Source of the DNA: Antarctobacter heliothermus | GTDB lineage: Bacteria; Pseudomonadota; Alphaproteobacteria; Rhodobacterales; Rhodobacteraceae | Assembly (NCBI RefSeq): GCF_002237555.1 | Contig: NZ_CP022540.1 | Location: forward strand, 2,919,001 to 2,983,000 | Reading direction: 5' to 3' | Length of the DNA stretch: 64,000 bases | Part shown: piece after piece, positions 9,524 through 18,124 of the stretch | How the letters are laid out: every line of letters starts with the position of its first letter | Numbering within the stretch: position 1 is the first letter of the stretch | Translations under genes and position numbers: made by a program | The notes under the pieces: generated by a model | Seen by the model: only the letters and a program-made list of their open reading frames with translations | The model's database searches: none | What the model was told of the DNA's origin: nothing

Positions 9524-11881
9524 TCACGTCTCCATGTCCAGGGCCAGCGCATAGGCCACCCGTTCGGTTTCTGTCAGGTCCAGCGCCAGCGCCTGCCGGT
9601 AAAGATCGGCAAATTCCGGCATCCCGTGCAGTTCCGCCGCCTTGGCGCGGTGCCATTCCAGCGCCCTATGGTGGGCCGCGCGCAGCGCATCGTCGCGCAG
9701 CAGCCGGTCGTATTCGGCGCGGACGCGGGGGATATTGCGCTTGATGGTGATGTCGCGGTGGACGGACCAGTCCATGCGAATCCAATAATTCAGCCCGATG
9801 TTGCGGTCGACGTGCAGGGCGCGGCCCCTTTGCCGTTTGATCAGAAAGCTTTCAGCAGAGCGCAGGGCGTAGTGGTTCAGCTGGATCAGGTCATAGCCGA
9901 TGGTGCGTTTGGAACTACGCCAGCCGTTGCGCAGCGCCGCCTCTGTCATGTCGCGGCCCGATCCGTTGACCCATTTCACCTTGTCCTCAAACCCCTCGGC
10001 CAGCTTGTTTGGCCGGTGGCAGGAGATTTTTTCATAGGCACCGATATTGCGGAACAGGGTCTTGAAGCCCCAGACCGTGTGCGGCTTGGGGCAGTATTTC
10101 GGCGCGCAGGTGTCGAATTGTTGGATCACCAGACGGTCCTCAAAGCGGCGCACACCGTTGTGGCCGAACAGCCGCCACGTCATCGCGATATTGGTGGCGT
10201 CGGGGACGCGGTCAAAGACCTCTGCCAACGTGCCGTTGCCGCAGCGGATGTTCACAAACTCATCGACGTCGATATGGGCGATCCATTGGGCCTGCTGGAT
10301 CACAGGTTCATCCAGCGCGGCGTCCAGCGCGTGTTGCTGGGGCGATTTTCCGGACCAGCCGTTGTTGTCACGGTGCTGAAGGACGCCCAGCTCTTGCAGG
10401 CGGTCGAGGATCTCTGTCGTGCCGTCGGAACAGCCGTTGGTGTAGATCAGGAAATTGTCGAAGCCCACGGCGCGGTGATAGGCAATCCATTCAAGGATAT
10501 AGGGGCCTTCGTTTTTCATGCAGCCGACGATGACATTGCCGGTAGACCCCTGCGGCAGGACGCGGCGGGGGGCGGGGGCAAAGGCGGCGGCGAGTTCTTC
10601 CTCATTGACGCGGCCCAGTTTGTTGTGCGGCGCGTAAGGAGACCCGTGGAGGCGGACAAAGTTCTGCTTGGCCCGCGCGGGCAGGGCATCCTCGGCGCTT
10701 TCGGTCAGGGCCGGGGCGTCGGGCAGGTCCAGGGGTTCACCCTTCAGGTGCGCCAGTTCGGCGGCGCGCGCCGCGCGTTCGTCCTTGTCGCCCTGCGCAA
10801 TGCGCCAGCGGAAGGCCATGAGGTACTGCGTTGCGCGAAAGCCGCGTGTCGGGTCCGCCTCGACCCAGTCGCCGCAGATTGGGTCCGCCTCCATATCGTC
10901 GGGGTGCATCGCGGGATGTTCGGCGCAGAGTGCAGCGATGTCATCCTCAAACCGCATGGACAGAGCCGACAGCGACCCGGCAAGGATCGGGCCGCCGGGC
11001 ACCTTGATCTCTCCCAAAAGCTTGCGCCACAGGGGGCGCGGCAACAGCACGTCCTGCCGGTCCAGCAGGCGCAGCACGGCGTCGTTGAACTGACGCGCGC
11101 GGGTCAGCCACGGGGCAGAGGGCAGGCGCGGCAGCTCCTCTGCCTCGGCTTTGCCGATCTGGGCGTCGATGCCGAAGGCGGCGCAAATCTCGTCCGTCGC
11201 ATCCTCAGACCACAGGGTATCGCGGTTGATTGAGCGGAACTGGACCGAACCGGCGCCAAAGACTGCCTCCCATTCCGATTGCAGGCGTTTGTAATCGAGC
11301 CAGAAATTCGCGCCCTGTACCTCTGGGAACATGCCGTCCAGCGGCGCAGTGTCGGGGCGCGTGTCCATCGCCGCCTCCCAGAAGTCGTCAACATCTGCAA
11401 GGTTCAGTTCAAGGTCTAATCCCCGCGCGCGTCCGTCCAGCACCTGCGCACCGTAGCGTGAGACAAGCGCGCGGGCGGGTTCGTCCAGCCATGCGACAAT
11501 GCGGATGTCGTCGGACAGCGGCGCCAGCAAGGCGCGTAGGCGGTCCAGTGCCGAGCGGTCGCACAGCGAGGTGCCCAACTGCTGCGCCGAGAGGATCAGC
11601 ACCTGGGGCGTGTCGCGCGCGACCTCTTGCGCCAGTTGGTTGGCCAATTCATCCCGCAGCATTTGTTGCTTTTCCGGCAACATCACGCCGCGATTGAACC
11701 GCAGGACATCGGCGCGGTCCGGGTCGCTGACCGCCATGAACAGGCGGGTGTGGTTCCGCGCCCCCGGTGAACGGGCGTAGAGCACGTTTTCATCCTTTAG
11801 CCGTCCGCGTTTGGCATCCAGAACCCGTTGTATCCGGTCGGTCGACGGACCATCCGGCCCGATATGTACATAGATCCGCAT
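9524..11881 (-). CDS. Sulfotransferase-like/glycosyltransferase fusion, operon gene 3
   Basis: The protein is 785 residues from an ATG sharing one base with the upstream TGA (TGATG at 11879-11883). Residues ~1-300 look like a sulfotransferase fold: an N-terminal strand-loop YVHIGPDGPSTDRIQ where active enzymes carry a Lys-containing 5'-phosphosulfate loop, then LILSAQQLG, RIVAWLDEPARALVSRY and a YKRLQSEWEAVFG region. The P-loop lysine is missing, so catalysis is doubtful. Residues ~445-785 are a GT-A glycosyltransferase with CMKNEGPYILEW (Met455) and HIDVDEFVNI, like genes 1 and 5. The middle (~300-445) is unassigned. The fusion probably couples acceptor recognition and glycosylation (inference). 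Confidence 0.8.
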   Translation of the reverse strand: MRIYVHIGPDGPSTDRIQRVLDAKRGRLKDENVLYARSPGARNHTRLFMAVSDPDRADVLRFNRGVMLPEKQQMLRDELANQLAQEVARDTPQVLILSAQQLGTSLCDRSALDRLRALLAPLSDDIRIVAWLDEPARALVSRYGAQVLDGRARGLDLELNLADVDDFWEAAMDTRPDTAPLDGMFPEVQGANFWLDYKRLQSEWEAVFGAGSVQFRSINRDTLWSEDATDEICAAFGIDAQIGKAEAEELPRLPSAPWLTRARQFNDAVLRLLDRQDVLLPRPLWRKLLGEIKVPGGPILAGSLSALSMRFEDDIAALCAEHPAMHPDDMEADPICGDWVEADPTRGFRATQYLMAFRWRIAQGDKDERAARAAELAHLKGEPLDLPDAPALTESAEDALPARAKQNFVRLHGSPYAPHNKLGRVNEEELAAAFAPAPRRVLPQGSTGNVIVGCMKNEGPYILEWIAYHRAVGFDNFLIYTNGCSDGTTEILDRLQELGVLQHRDNNGWSGKSPQQHALDAALDEPVIQQAQWIAHIDVDEFVNIRCGNGTLAEVFDRVPDATNIAMTWRLFGHNGVRRFEDRLVIQQFDTCAPKYCPKPHTVWGFKTLFRNIGAYEKISCHRPNKLAEGFEDKVKWVNGSGRDMTEAALRNGWRSSKRTIGYDLIQLNHYALRSAESFLIKRQRGRALHVDRNIGLNYWIRMDWSVHRDITIKRNIPRVRAEYDRLLRDDALRAAHHRALEWHRAKAAELHGMPEFADLYRQALALDLTETERVAYALALDMET

Positions 11882-12558
11882 CACGCTGCCCCTCTGGCCG
11901 TTTCGGCCTTGTCGTTCTTGCCGGACGGCCCCGTTTCGGAGTTCTCGTTCCGTCTGCCCCACCAGGGCAGGTCAATCTTGATATGTGCCGCCAGCCGGTC
12001 ACGCGCGTCATCCGCCGCCACCGGCAATTCCAGATAGCGCGGATCATCCCCGAAGAGGTCGCGCAGCATGGCGTAGTGTCCCTCGATCCAGCGGATCCGC
12101 TGGGGGTCCGTCGCGCCGTAGCCCTCTGGCAAGCCGGGAATGTGGCCAGCGGGCAGGCGGTCCTCGCCCAGATTGTTCCAGCGCCGCATACTGTCCGAGG
12201 TCTCTGCCGCCGGACGCCATGTGGCGACAAACAGCATGTCGGGACGCGCGAGGCGCATGACCTTGATCATTGCATAGTCGCACTGCGGCCAGAGCGTCGC
12301 AGACGGATTGAGCGCACTGATTTCGGTCAGCGCGTCATACAGCCCGTCGAGATGGCGGAACGGATCACCGGTCTCAAAATACCCGTTGTACAATTGGCGC
12401 GCGATATAGGTGCCGCCCATGCCGGGGGTGCGGTCATGGATGCGCCGGACCTTGTGATCGGCTGCACGCCACCCCGCCTGCGTCAAGGCGTGATGCAGGG
12501 TGGTGGTGCCGGTCTTGGGCAGGCCGAGGTTGACCAGTTTCACATTCAGAACGCTCAT
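11881..12558 (-). CDS. Sulfotransferase family protein, operon gene 2
   Basis: The protein is 225 residues. The N-terminal LVNLGLPKTGTTTLHHAL contains the 5'-phosphosulfate loop of PAPS-dependent sulfotransferases (Lys15 in PKTGTT). A later WRPAAETSDSMRRW segment fits the 3'-phosphate-binding strand and helix. The last ~30 residues are polar and charged. The start ATG overlaps the preceding TGA by four bases (ATGA at 12555-12558), indicating coupled translation. It likely sulfates a sugar or lipid hydroxyl in the product of this operon; the acceptor is unknown. Confidence 0.82.
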   Translation of the reverse strand: MSVLNVKLVNLGLPKTGTTTLHHALTQAGWRAADHKVRRIHDRTPGMGGTYIARQLYNGYFETGDPFRHLDGLYDALTEISALNPSATLWPQCDYAMIKVMRLARPDMLFVATWRPAAETSDSMRRWNNLGEDRLPAGHIPGLPEGYGATDPQRIRWIEGHYAMLRDLFGDDPRYLELPVAADDARDRLAAHIKIDLPWWGRRNENSETGPSGKNDKAETARGAA

Positions 12559-13622
12559 AACCCCAACGCCTCGATCAATTCCGCCTCACCGGGGGGCAAG
12601 GCGGGGAGGGCGCCCAGATGGGCATACATCTCGGCATAGGCGGGCTGCAGCATCAGGGCGTCGCGCTTTTCGCGGTGCAGGCGGACGCAGTTGCCGTGCA
12701 GGCGGGCGAGTTCCGGATCGGCCTTTAACGTGTCCAGCGCAGCGGTCAGTTGCGGCAAATAGCGGTGGATCGAGCGGTCCTCGAACGCGGCATCGTTGCG
12801 TTCGCGCCAATAGGCGTCGTCAAAGGCGCGCCCCTCACGGTTGACGTCACCCCGGTCGTTCTTGACCAGATAGCTGTCCAGCGAACGCAGGGCGTAGTGG
12901 TTGAGCGTGGCAAATTCACGCGCGCCCGCTGCCGGGAACTTTCGGATGCGGCGCGGGTTGGCTGCGGTCAGGAACTTGCCCGGCACCTTGCGGCCCGATC
13001 CATCGGTCCAATGGGGGTGTTTGTCCTCGGGCAGGGATTTGCGGAAAAACGGGCGGTGCGCGCCGAAATACTGCAAGGGAAAGTCACCCCGGACGAGGGT
13101 TTTTACCTCTATCGCCGTCTCCGCGCACCACAGGTCCGGATTGTGCGAACGGGTGAACTGGGCGATCACCGGGCGGTCGACAAAATCGGCCACGCTGTCA
13201 TTGGCAAAGAACTGAAAGGTGACAGAGATGACCTGCGGGTCGCCGCAGGCCGCGATCAACGCCGGGATGGTGTGGTTACCGACATGAATGTTCAGGAACT
13301 CATCGACATCGGCGATCCAGACCCAATCGGCCTGCTGTACCACGGGCTGTTTGGCGGCGGCTTTCAACGCCTCCATCTGATAGGTGCGCCCCTCGGCGGG
13401 GTTGGGCAAATGCACCACGCGCCCGGTTTCGGGACGTGGATTGGCGGCCAGCGCGTCCAGCAGGGTATCGGTGCCATCGGTGCAGTCATTGGAATAGAAC
13501 AGGAAATCGGTCACGCCAAGCAAGCGATGAAAGGCCATCCATTCCAGCAGGAACGGGCCTTCGTTCTTGACGCAGGTTACAGCGGTAATGCGCCGCGTGG
13601 CGCCCGCCTCAGTGTTGACCAT
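12555..13622 (-). CDS. Glycosyltransferase, GT-A type (Glyco_tranf_2_4-like), operon gene 1
   Basis: The protein is 355 residues from the ATG at 13622; a 32-codon in-frame extension to 13718 lies in the probable promoter region and is not conserved in style. It has the same plan as the neighbouring glycosyltransferases: AVTCVKNEGPFLLEW near the N-terminus, WIADVDEFLNIHVGN near residue 105 and LNHYALRSLDSYLVK near residue 240. It is the first gene of the operon and faces moxR divergently across 170 bases, which must hold both promoters. Confidence 0.87.
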   Translation of the reverse strand: MVNTEAGATRRITAVTCVKNEGPFLLEWMAFHRLLGVTDFLFYSNDCTDGTDTLLDALAANPRPETGRVVHLPNPAEGRTYQMEALKAAAKQPVVQQADWVWIADVDEFLNIHVGNHTIPALIAACGDPQVISVTFQFFANDSVADFVDRPVIAQFTRSHNPDLWCAETAIEVKTLVRGDFPLQYFGAHRPFFRKSLPEDKHPHWTDGSGRKVPGKFLTAANPRRIRKFPAAGAREFATLNHYALRSLDSYLVKNDRGDVNREGRAFDDAYWRERNDAAFEDRSIHRYLPQLTAALDTLKADPELARLHGNCVRLHREKRDALMLQPAYAEMYAHLGALPALPPGEAELIEALGL

Positions 13623-13792
13623 GTCTGCTCGTCTGCCTGATGGCCGGGTTTCGTCCCGACTTTTATACCCCGAATCATGACATTGTGTGGACACCCCGTC
13701 AATCCGTGCTGGCGTCAAGGGGTGGCAGGCGTGACTTCCGTCCTATTGACGGGTGTGCCTGCGCTTGGGAAAGGAGGTGCAGGAGGACTGCC

Positions 13793-14701
13793 ATGACCAT
13801 TCCCGCATCCATTGATGAGGTTCAAGACACCCTTGGCCAGACCGGCTATGTTTGCGGCCGCGCGCTGGCCACGGTGGTGTTTCTTGCGCTGCGCCTTGGC
13901 CGACCGCTGTTCCTTGAAGGAGAGGCCGGCGTCGGCAAGACCGAGATCGCCAAGGCGCTGGCCGCCTCGCTGAACCGGCGGTTGATCCGGCTGCAGTGCT
14001 ACGAAGGGCTGGATGCGTCCTCGGCGGTCTATGAATGGAACTTTCCAGCACAGATGATCGCCATCCGCACCGCCGAGGCCGAGGGCAGCGCGGATCGCGA
14101 CATGCTGAACCGGGAACTGTTTGGCCCAGATTTCCTGATCGAACGCCCGCTGCTGCAGGCCATGCGCCCGGATGAAAACGGCGCGCCAATCCTGCTGATC
14201 GACGAGTTGGACCGCACCGATGAACCGTTCGAGGCCTTCCTGTTGGAAGCATTGAGCGATTTTCAGGTCACCATCCCCGAGATCGGCACCATCAAGGCCC
14301 CGGAACCGCCCATCGTCATCCTGACCTCGAACCGCACGCGTGAGGTGCACGACGCACTGAAACGGCGCTGCCTGTACCACTGGGTCGATTACCCCGGCTT
14401 TGACCGCGAGGTCGAGATTCTCAATGCGCGTGAACCGCATGTGTCGGAAACACTGAGCCGCCAGATCGTGGCCTTTGTGCAGGAACTGCGCACCGAGGAC
14501 ATCTTCAAGAAACCCGGCGTGGCAGAAACCATCGACTGGGCCAAATGCCTGCTGGCGCTGGACGTGGTGGATCTGTCACCAGAGGTGATCAGCGACACGC
14601 TGGGGGCGATCCTGAAATATCAGGACGACATTCAAAAGATCGAAGGGTCCGAGGCCAAACGCATTCTGGATGAGGCCAAGGCCACGATCGAGGCGGCCTG
14701 A
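13793..14701 (+). CDS. MoxR-family AAA+ ATPase
   Basis: The protein is 302 residues, starting at the ATG at 13793 after an AGGAGG-type site at 13781-13787; an in-frame extension from 13640 crosses the divergent promoter region. Walker A is EGEAGVGKTEIAK, Walker B is ILLIDELDRTDE and sensor 1 is VILTSNRTRE. MoxR ATPases act as chaperones that load cofactors or assemble complexes together with a VWA partner, and that partner follows at 14889. The pair resembles the ATPase/CoxE-like pairs near CO dehydrogenase genes, but no oxidoreductase is present here, so the client is unknown. Confidence 0.9.
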   Translation: MTIPASIDEVQDTLGQTGYVCGRALATVVFLALRLGRPLFLEGEAGVGKTEIAKALAASLNRRLIRLQCYEGLDASSAVYEWNFPAQMIAIRTAEAEGSADRDMLNRELFGPDFLIERPLLQAMRPDENGAPILLIDELDRTDEPFEAFLLEALSDFQVTIPEIGTIKAPEPPIVILTSNRTREVHDALKRRCLYHWVDYPGFDREVEILNAREPHVSETLSRQIVAFVQELRTEDIFKKPGVAETIDWAKCLLALDVVDLSPEVISDTLGAILKYQDDIQKIEGSEAKRILDEAKATIEAA

Positions 14702-14739
14702 GCGATGATCGATTGCGGCACGTTGTTTGCACCCGGGGA

Positions 14740-14876
14740 GGGGGCGCTGCCCCCGCCGCGCAAGGCGCGACTCCCCCGGAGGTATTTGAACAAAGAAGAA
14801 GCCGATGGACGGTGCAGCGCCGCCCTTGGACTTCTTCTATGCAAAAATACCCCGGGGGTGTGGGGGCAGCGCCCCC
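14740..14876. repeat. Nested palindromic repeat element
   Basis: Perfect 15-base arms at 14740-14754 and 14862-14876 (GGGGGCGCTGCCCCC and its complement) enclose a second, imperfect pair at 14773-14801 and 14831-14858 (CCCCCGGAGGTATTT and GAAGAAG blocks). The whole can fold into one long stem of about 137 bases. It fills the moxR-vwa gap. A smaller GGGGGC-type palindrome occurs at 39617-39637. I recall similar elements scattered between roseobacter genes, so it is probably an interspersed extragenic repeat; it might also modulate read-through into the vwa gene. Confidence 0.75.
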
Positions 14877-14888
14877 ACTGGATCCGTC

Positions 14889-16139
14889 ATGGTTGAATAC
14901 GCCCCTTTCACGGTTCCCGAAAACCCGCGCCTTGCGCAAAATATCATCCATTTCGCGCGCGCGCTGCGGCGGGCCGGGCTGCCCGTGGGGCCGGGCCGGG
15001 TCATTGATGCCATCCGCGCGGTAGAGGCGGCGGGCTTTACCGAGCGGATGGATTTCTATTGGACATTGCACGCCTGTTTCGTGAACCGGCCTGAGCATCG
15101 CGTTGTCTTTGCACAGATCTTTCGCCTGTACTGGCGCGATCCCCGCTTTCTGGAGCACATGATGTCGTTGATGCTGCCCGCCATCCGAGGTGTCCAGGAG
15201 GACCGCTCGGCCGTTGCTGCCGAAAAGCGCGCGGCGCAGGCTCTGTTGGGTGATCAGATGCCCGAGGTGCCTGAAGCCGAGCAGGAAGAGGACGGCACCC
15301 AGATCGAGATTGACGCCTCATTTACCATGTCGGCGGAGGAAAAGCTGCGCAGTCTGGATTTCGAGCAGATGTCGACGGAGGAGATCGCGCAGGCCAAGCG
15401 GATGCTGGCGCGGCTGACCTTGCCGGTCAAACCGATCGCGTCGCGGCGGCGCATGGCCTCGAACATGGGGCGGCATTTCGATGCGCGGCGCACGATCCGC
15501 GATGCTTTGCGCAAGGGGGGAGAAATCCAGTCGCTGGCCAAGGCCAAGCCGCGGCTGCGGTGGCCCAATCTGGTGGTGCTTTGCGACATCTCTGGCTCCA
15601 TGAGCCAATACAGCCGTATGGTGCTGCACTTCCTGCATGCAGTGGCAAATGAAAAGGGGCAGGGATGGGCCAAGGTGCATGCCTTTACCTTCGGTACGCG
15701 GCTGACCAATATCTCGCGCCATCTGGCGACGCGCGATGTGGATGCAGCGCTGAAATCGGCCGGGGCCGAAGCACAGGATTGGGAAGGTGGCACGCGGATC
15801 GGATCCTGTTTGCATGCGTTCAACCGCGATTGGTCGCGCCGGGTCATGGGGCAGGGGGCGGTGGTGTTGTTGATCACCGACGGGTTGGACCGGGACGATG
15901 CCGGTGCGCTGGAAAAAGAGATGGAGCGTATTCATCTGTCGGCGCGCCGTCTGATCTGGTTGAACCCGCTGCTGCGCTGGGACGGCTTTGCCCCCAAGGC
16001 CAGCGGCATCCGCGCCATGCTGCCCCATGTGGACAGCTTTCGCGCAGGGCATTCCATTGCTTCGCTTGAGGATCTTGCGGTGGCGATTTCGCGCCCTGAT
16101 GACATGGGTGAAAAGGCACGGCTGATGCAGATGCTTTAG
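14889..16139 (+). CDS. VWA-domain protein, CoxE-like, MoxR partner
   Basis: The protein is 416 residues from an ATG at 14889; the open frame reaches 14805 but that part lies inside the palindromic repeat. The N-terminal half is helical (YAPFTVPENPRLAQN onwards). The C-terminal VWA domain carries the MIDAS metal site in VLCDISGSMSQYSR near residue 235 and the later WEGGTRIGSCL and LLITDGLDRDD. No signal peptide or membrane helix is visible, so it is probably cytoplasmic with the upstream MoxR ATPase. The pair likely remodels or matures an enzyme complex encoded elsewhere. Confidence 0.88.
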   Translation: MVEYAPFTVPENPRLAQNIIHFARALRRAGLPVGPGRVIDAIRAVEAAGFTERMDFYWTLHACFVNRPEHRVVFAQIFRLYWRDPRFLEHMMSLMLPAIRGVQEDRSAVAAEKRAAQALLGDQMPEVPEAEQEEDGTQIEIDASFTMSAEEKLRSLDFEQMSTEEIAQAKRMLARLTLPVKPIASRRRMASNMGRHFDARRTIRDALRKGGEIQSLAKAKPRLRWPNLVVLCDISGSMSQYSRMVLHFLHAVANEKGQGWAKVHAFTFGTRLTNISRHLATRDVDAALKSAGAEAQDWEGGTRIGSCLHAFNRDWSRRVMGQGAVVLLITDGLDRDDAGALEKEMERIHLSARRLIWLNPLLRWDGFAPKASGIRAMLPHVDSFRAGHSIASLEDLAVAISRPDDMGEKARLMQML

Positions 16140-16251
16140 GGGGGTGATTTGGGCGGGACTCCGCCGGGATGCGCAAAGATGTGCAACCGATGCCGCGTTG
16201 AGGGCGTTGTCCTGTCCAAGCCCCTATCGGGCAAACGTGAAGGAGACCGCC

Positions 16252-17889
16252 ATGACCCCCATCCGCAATGCCACTGCATTGGCCAGTGTTCTGACTTTTG
16301 TGATCGGAACAGCCGCAGGGGCGCAATCGGACGCTCAGCTAAACGATCCCGAAAAGCTGAAGATGCTGGAAAAGTTGTGTGCGATACCCGGGGCCGCGCC
16401 GAATGGTGTGGATTGCGACAAGGTGGCCGAGGCGTTGAAGGCCATCGACACCGCAGAGCCGTCCGCGCCAGATGTCGCACCAGAGCAGCAGGCCACGCCC
16501 AAGGACGCCGTAGACGACGTTTTGAATCCCCAGACGGATGACAAGCCGGAAGAGCCTGAACAGGCAGAAAAGCCAGCACAGGCCGATACGCCGAAGGCTG
16601 ATCCGCCCGCACAGGCAGACGCACCGCCCGCCGCAGCGTCGGATACCCCGCCCGTAGCGGAAACCCCGCCGGCGCCCGAACCGGAAGCTCCGGAGCAACA
16701 GGCCGATGTGCCCCCCGCCCCTGCAGCGGATGCGCCGCCCGCGCCGGCGGCAGAGACCCCAAGAGCCGAGGTGGCAAAGCCTGATCCGCTGGCGCAGATC
16801 GAAGCGTTGCGCCGCCAGCTGGACGCGCCGCCTGCTGCGGCGGCGGACAACGCCCCTGATGCGGGCGAGTTGGTTGAGGAAACCGTGGACCGCGATGACG
16901 TGCGTCGGTCCAGCGAGGATTTTCAGACCGATCTGTCCGGCAACGTAAAGGACAAAGACAAGCCCGAGAACCGGGACAAGGCCAAGAATGACGATGACGA
17001 CGACGGCCTGGATCCCTTGGCCAAGATGGCCATTATCGGTTTGGGGGCTGTGGCCCTGTCAGAGATCCTCGACAAGGACGACCGCGTGGTGTCCAATTCT
17101 GGCGACCGGGTGGTGGTCGAACAGGGAGGTCAGTTCCGCGTTATCCGCAACGACGATGTGTTGTTGCGTCGTCCGGGGGCCGAGGTTGAGACTCGCCGGT
17201 TTGACGATGGATCGACCCGCACGCGTTTGACCTATGAGGACGGAACAGTGGTGGAAACCATCCGCGCCGCCGATGGCCGGGTGCTGCGCCGGGTGCGTCG
17301 TTTGCCGGACGGCACCGACGTTGTTCTGTTCGATGACACGCAGGCCAGCCCGGACGTCGAGATCAGCGAGTTGCCGCGTGCTCAGGAGCGCAACAGGGTC
17401 GATTATCGCGACATCGAAGAGGATGCGCTGGCCCGGGCTCTGGCTGCCAATGGCACGTCGGGTGTGAACCGCAGCTTTTCGCTGGCTCAGGTGCGCAACA
17501 TCGACGCCGTGCGCCACCTGGTGCCAGAGATCACCGTGGACACGATCCAGTTTGAGACCAACTCGGCCGCGATCCGCGTCGATGAGGCCGAGGAACTGGC
17601 CGCGCTGGGCAATGCGATGCGCGACGCCATCGACCGAAACCCGGCAGAGGTGTTCCTGATCGAGGGCCACACCGATGCGGTGGGCAGCTATGCCTACAAC
17701 CTTGCCCTGTCGGACCGGCGTGCGGAGTCGGTCGCGCTTGCCCTGACCGAGTATTTTGAGGTTCCGCCGGAGAATATGGTGTTGCAGGGTTACGGTGAGG
17801 GTGACCTTCTGGTGCCGACCGATGTGGCCGAGCGCGCCAACCGTCGCGCCGCCGTGCGCCGCATCACGCCGCTGCTTACAGCGCGGTAA
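16252..17889 (+). CDS. OmpA-family cell-envelope protein A (acidic Pro/Ala linker)
   Basis: The protein is 545 residues with an AAGGAGA site just before the ATG at 16252. It has a signal peptide (about residues 1-24, cleavage after TAAGA), an acidic Pro/Ala/Glu/Asp-rich stretch of roughly 150 residues, a hydrophobic AIIGLGAVALSEIL segment, and a middle domain with DRVVSNSGDRVVVEQ, RNDDVLLRRPG and EDGTVVETIRAADG. The C-terminal OmpA domain (~residues 420-540) has IEGHTDAVGS and LSDRRAESV with the peptidoglycan-binding Asp and Arg. It probably anchors something at the outer membrane to the cell wall. A paralogue follows at 18125 after a strong terminator. Confidence 0.85.
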   Translation: MTPIRNATALASVLTFVIGTAAGAQSDAQLNDPEKLKMLEKLCAIPGAAPNGVDCDKVAEALKAIDTAEPSAPDVAPEQQATPKDAVDDVLNPQTDDKPEEPEQAEKPAQADTPKADPPAQADAPPAAASDTPPVAETPPAPEPEAPEQQADVPPAPAADAPPAPAAETPRAEVAKPDPLAQIEALRRQLDAPPAAAADNAPDAGELVEETVDRDDVRRSSEDFQTDLSGNVKDKDKPENRDKAKNDDDDDGLDPLAKMAIIGLGAVALSEILDKDDRVVSNSGDRVVVEQGGQFRVIRNDDVLLRRPGAEVETRRFDDGSTRTRLTYEDGTVVETIRAADGRVLRRVRRLPDGTDVVLFDDTQASPDVEISELPRAQERNRVDYRDIEEDALARALAANGTSGVNRSFSLAQVRNIDAVRHLVPEITVDTIQFETNSAAIRVDEAEELAALGNAMRDAIDRNPAEVFLIEGHTDAVGSYAYNLALSDRRAESVALALTEYFEVPPENMVLQGYGEGDLLVPTDVAERANRRAAVRRITPLLTAR

Positions 17890-17915
17890 TCAACGACCCA
17901 AAAGACACGAGAAAG

Positions 17916-17950
17916 CGCCCCCGGTGGACCTCCACCGGGGGCGTTTGCGT
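17916..17950 (+). terminator. Rho-independent terminator after OmpA-family gene A
   Basis: A perfect stem of 13 bp (CGCCCCCGGTGGA against its complement, 17916-17943) with a very short loop is followed by TTTGCGTTTTT. It should separate the two OmpA-family genes transcriptionally. Confidence 0.85.
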
Positions 17951-18124
17951 TTTTGGTCGGGAATACCTCCGTTGTCGGAAAGCGCGGAAAGGCGTTTCAT
18001 GACGCTGCGTCAAGACGTGCGCCGGGCTGTGTCCTGTCTGCTGCCATCCTGCCGGGGCTGCTCCCGCGTTTTGGGCCAAAGAATTCATGACGTCCGTCCA
18101 ACCCCTTTGTGAAAGGAATTGCCG

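Noticed and set aside
9500..11233. A 577-codon open frame on the plus strand
   Set aside because: It lies antisense to the sulfotransferase-like/glycosyltransferase fusion, which has clear motifs.
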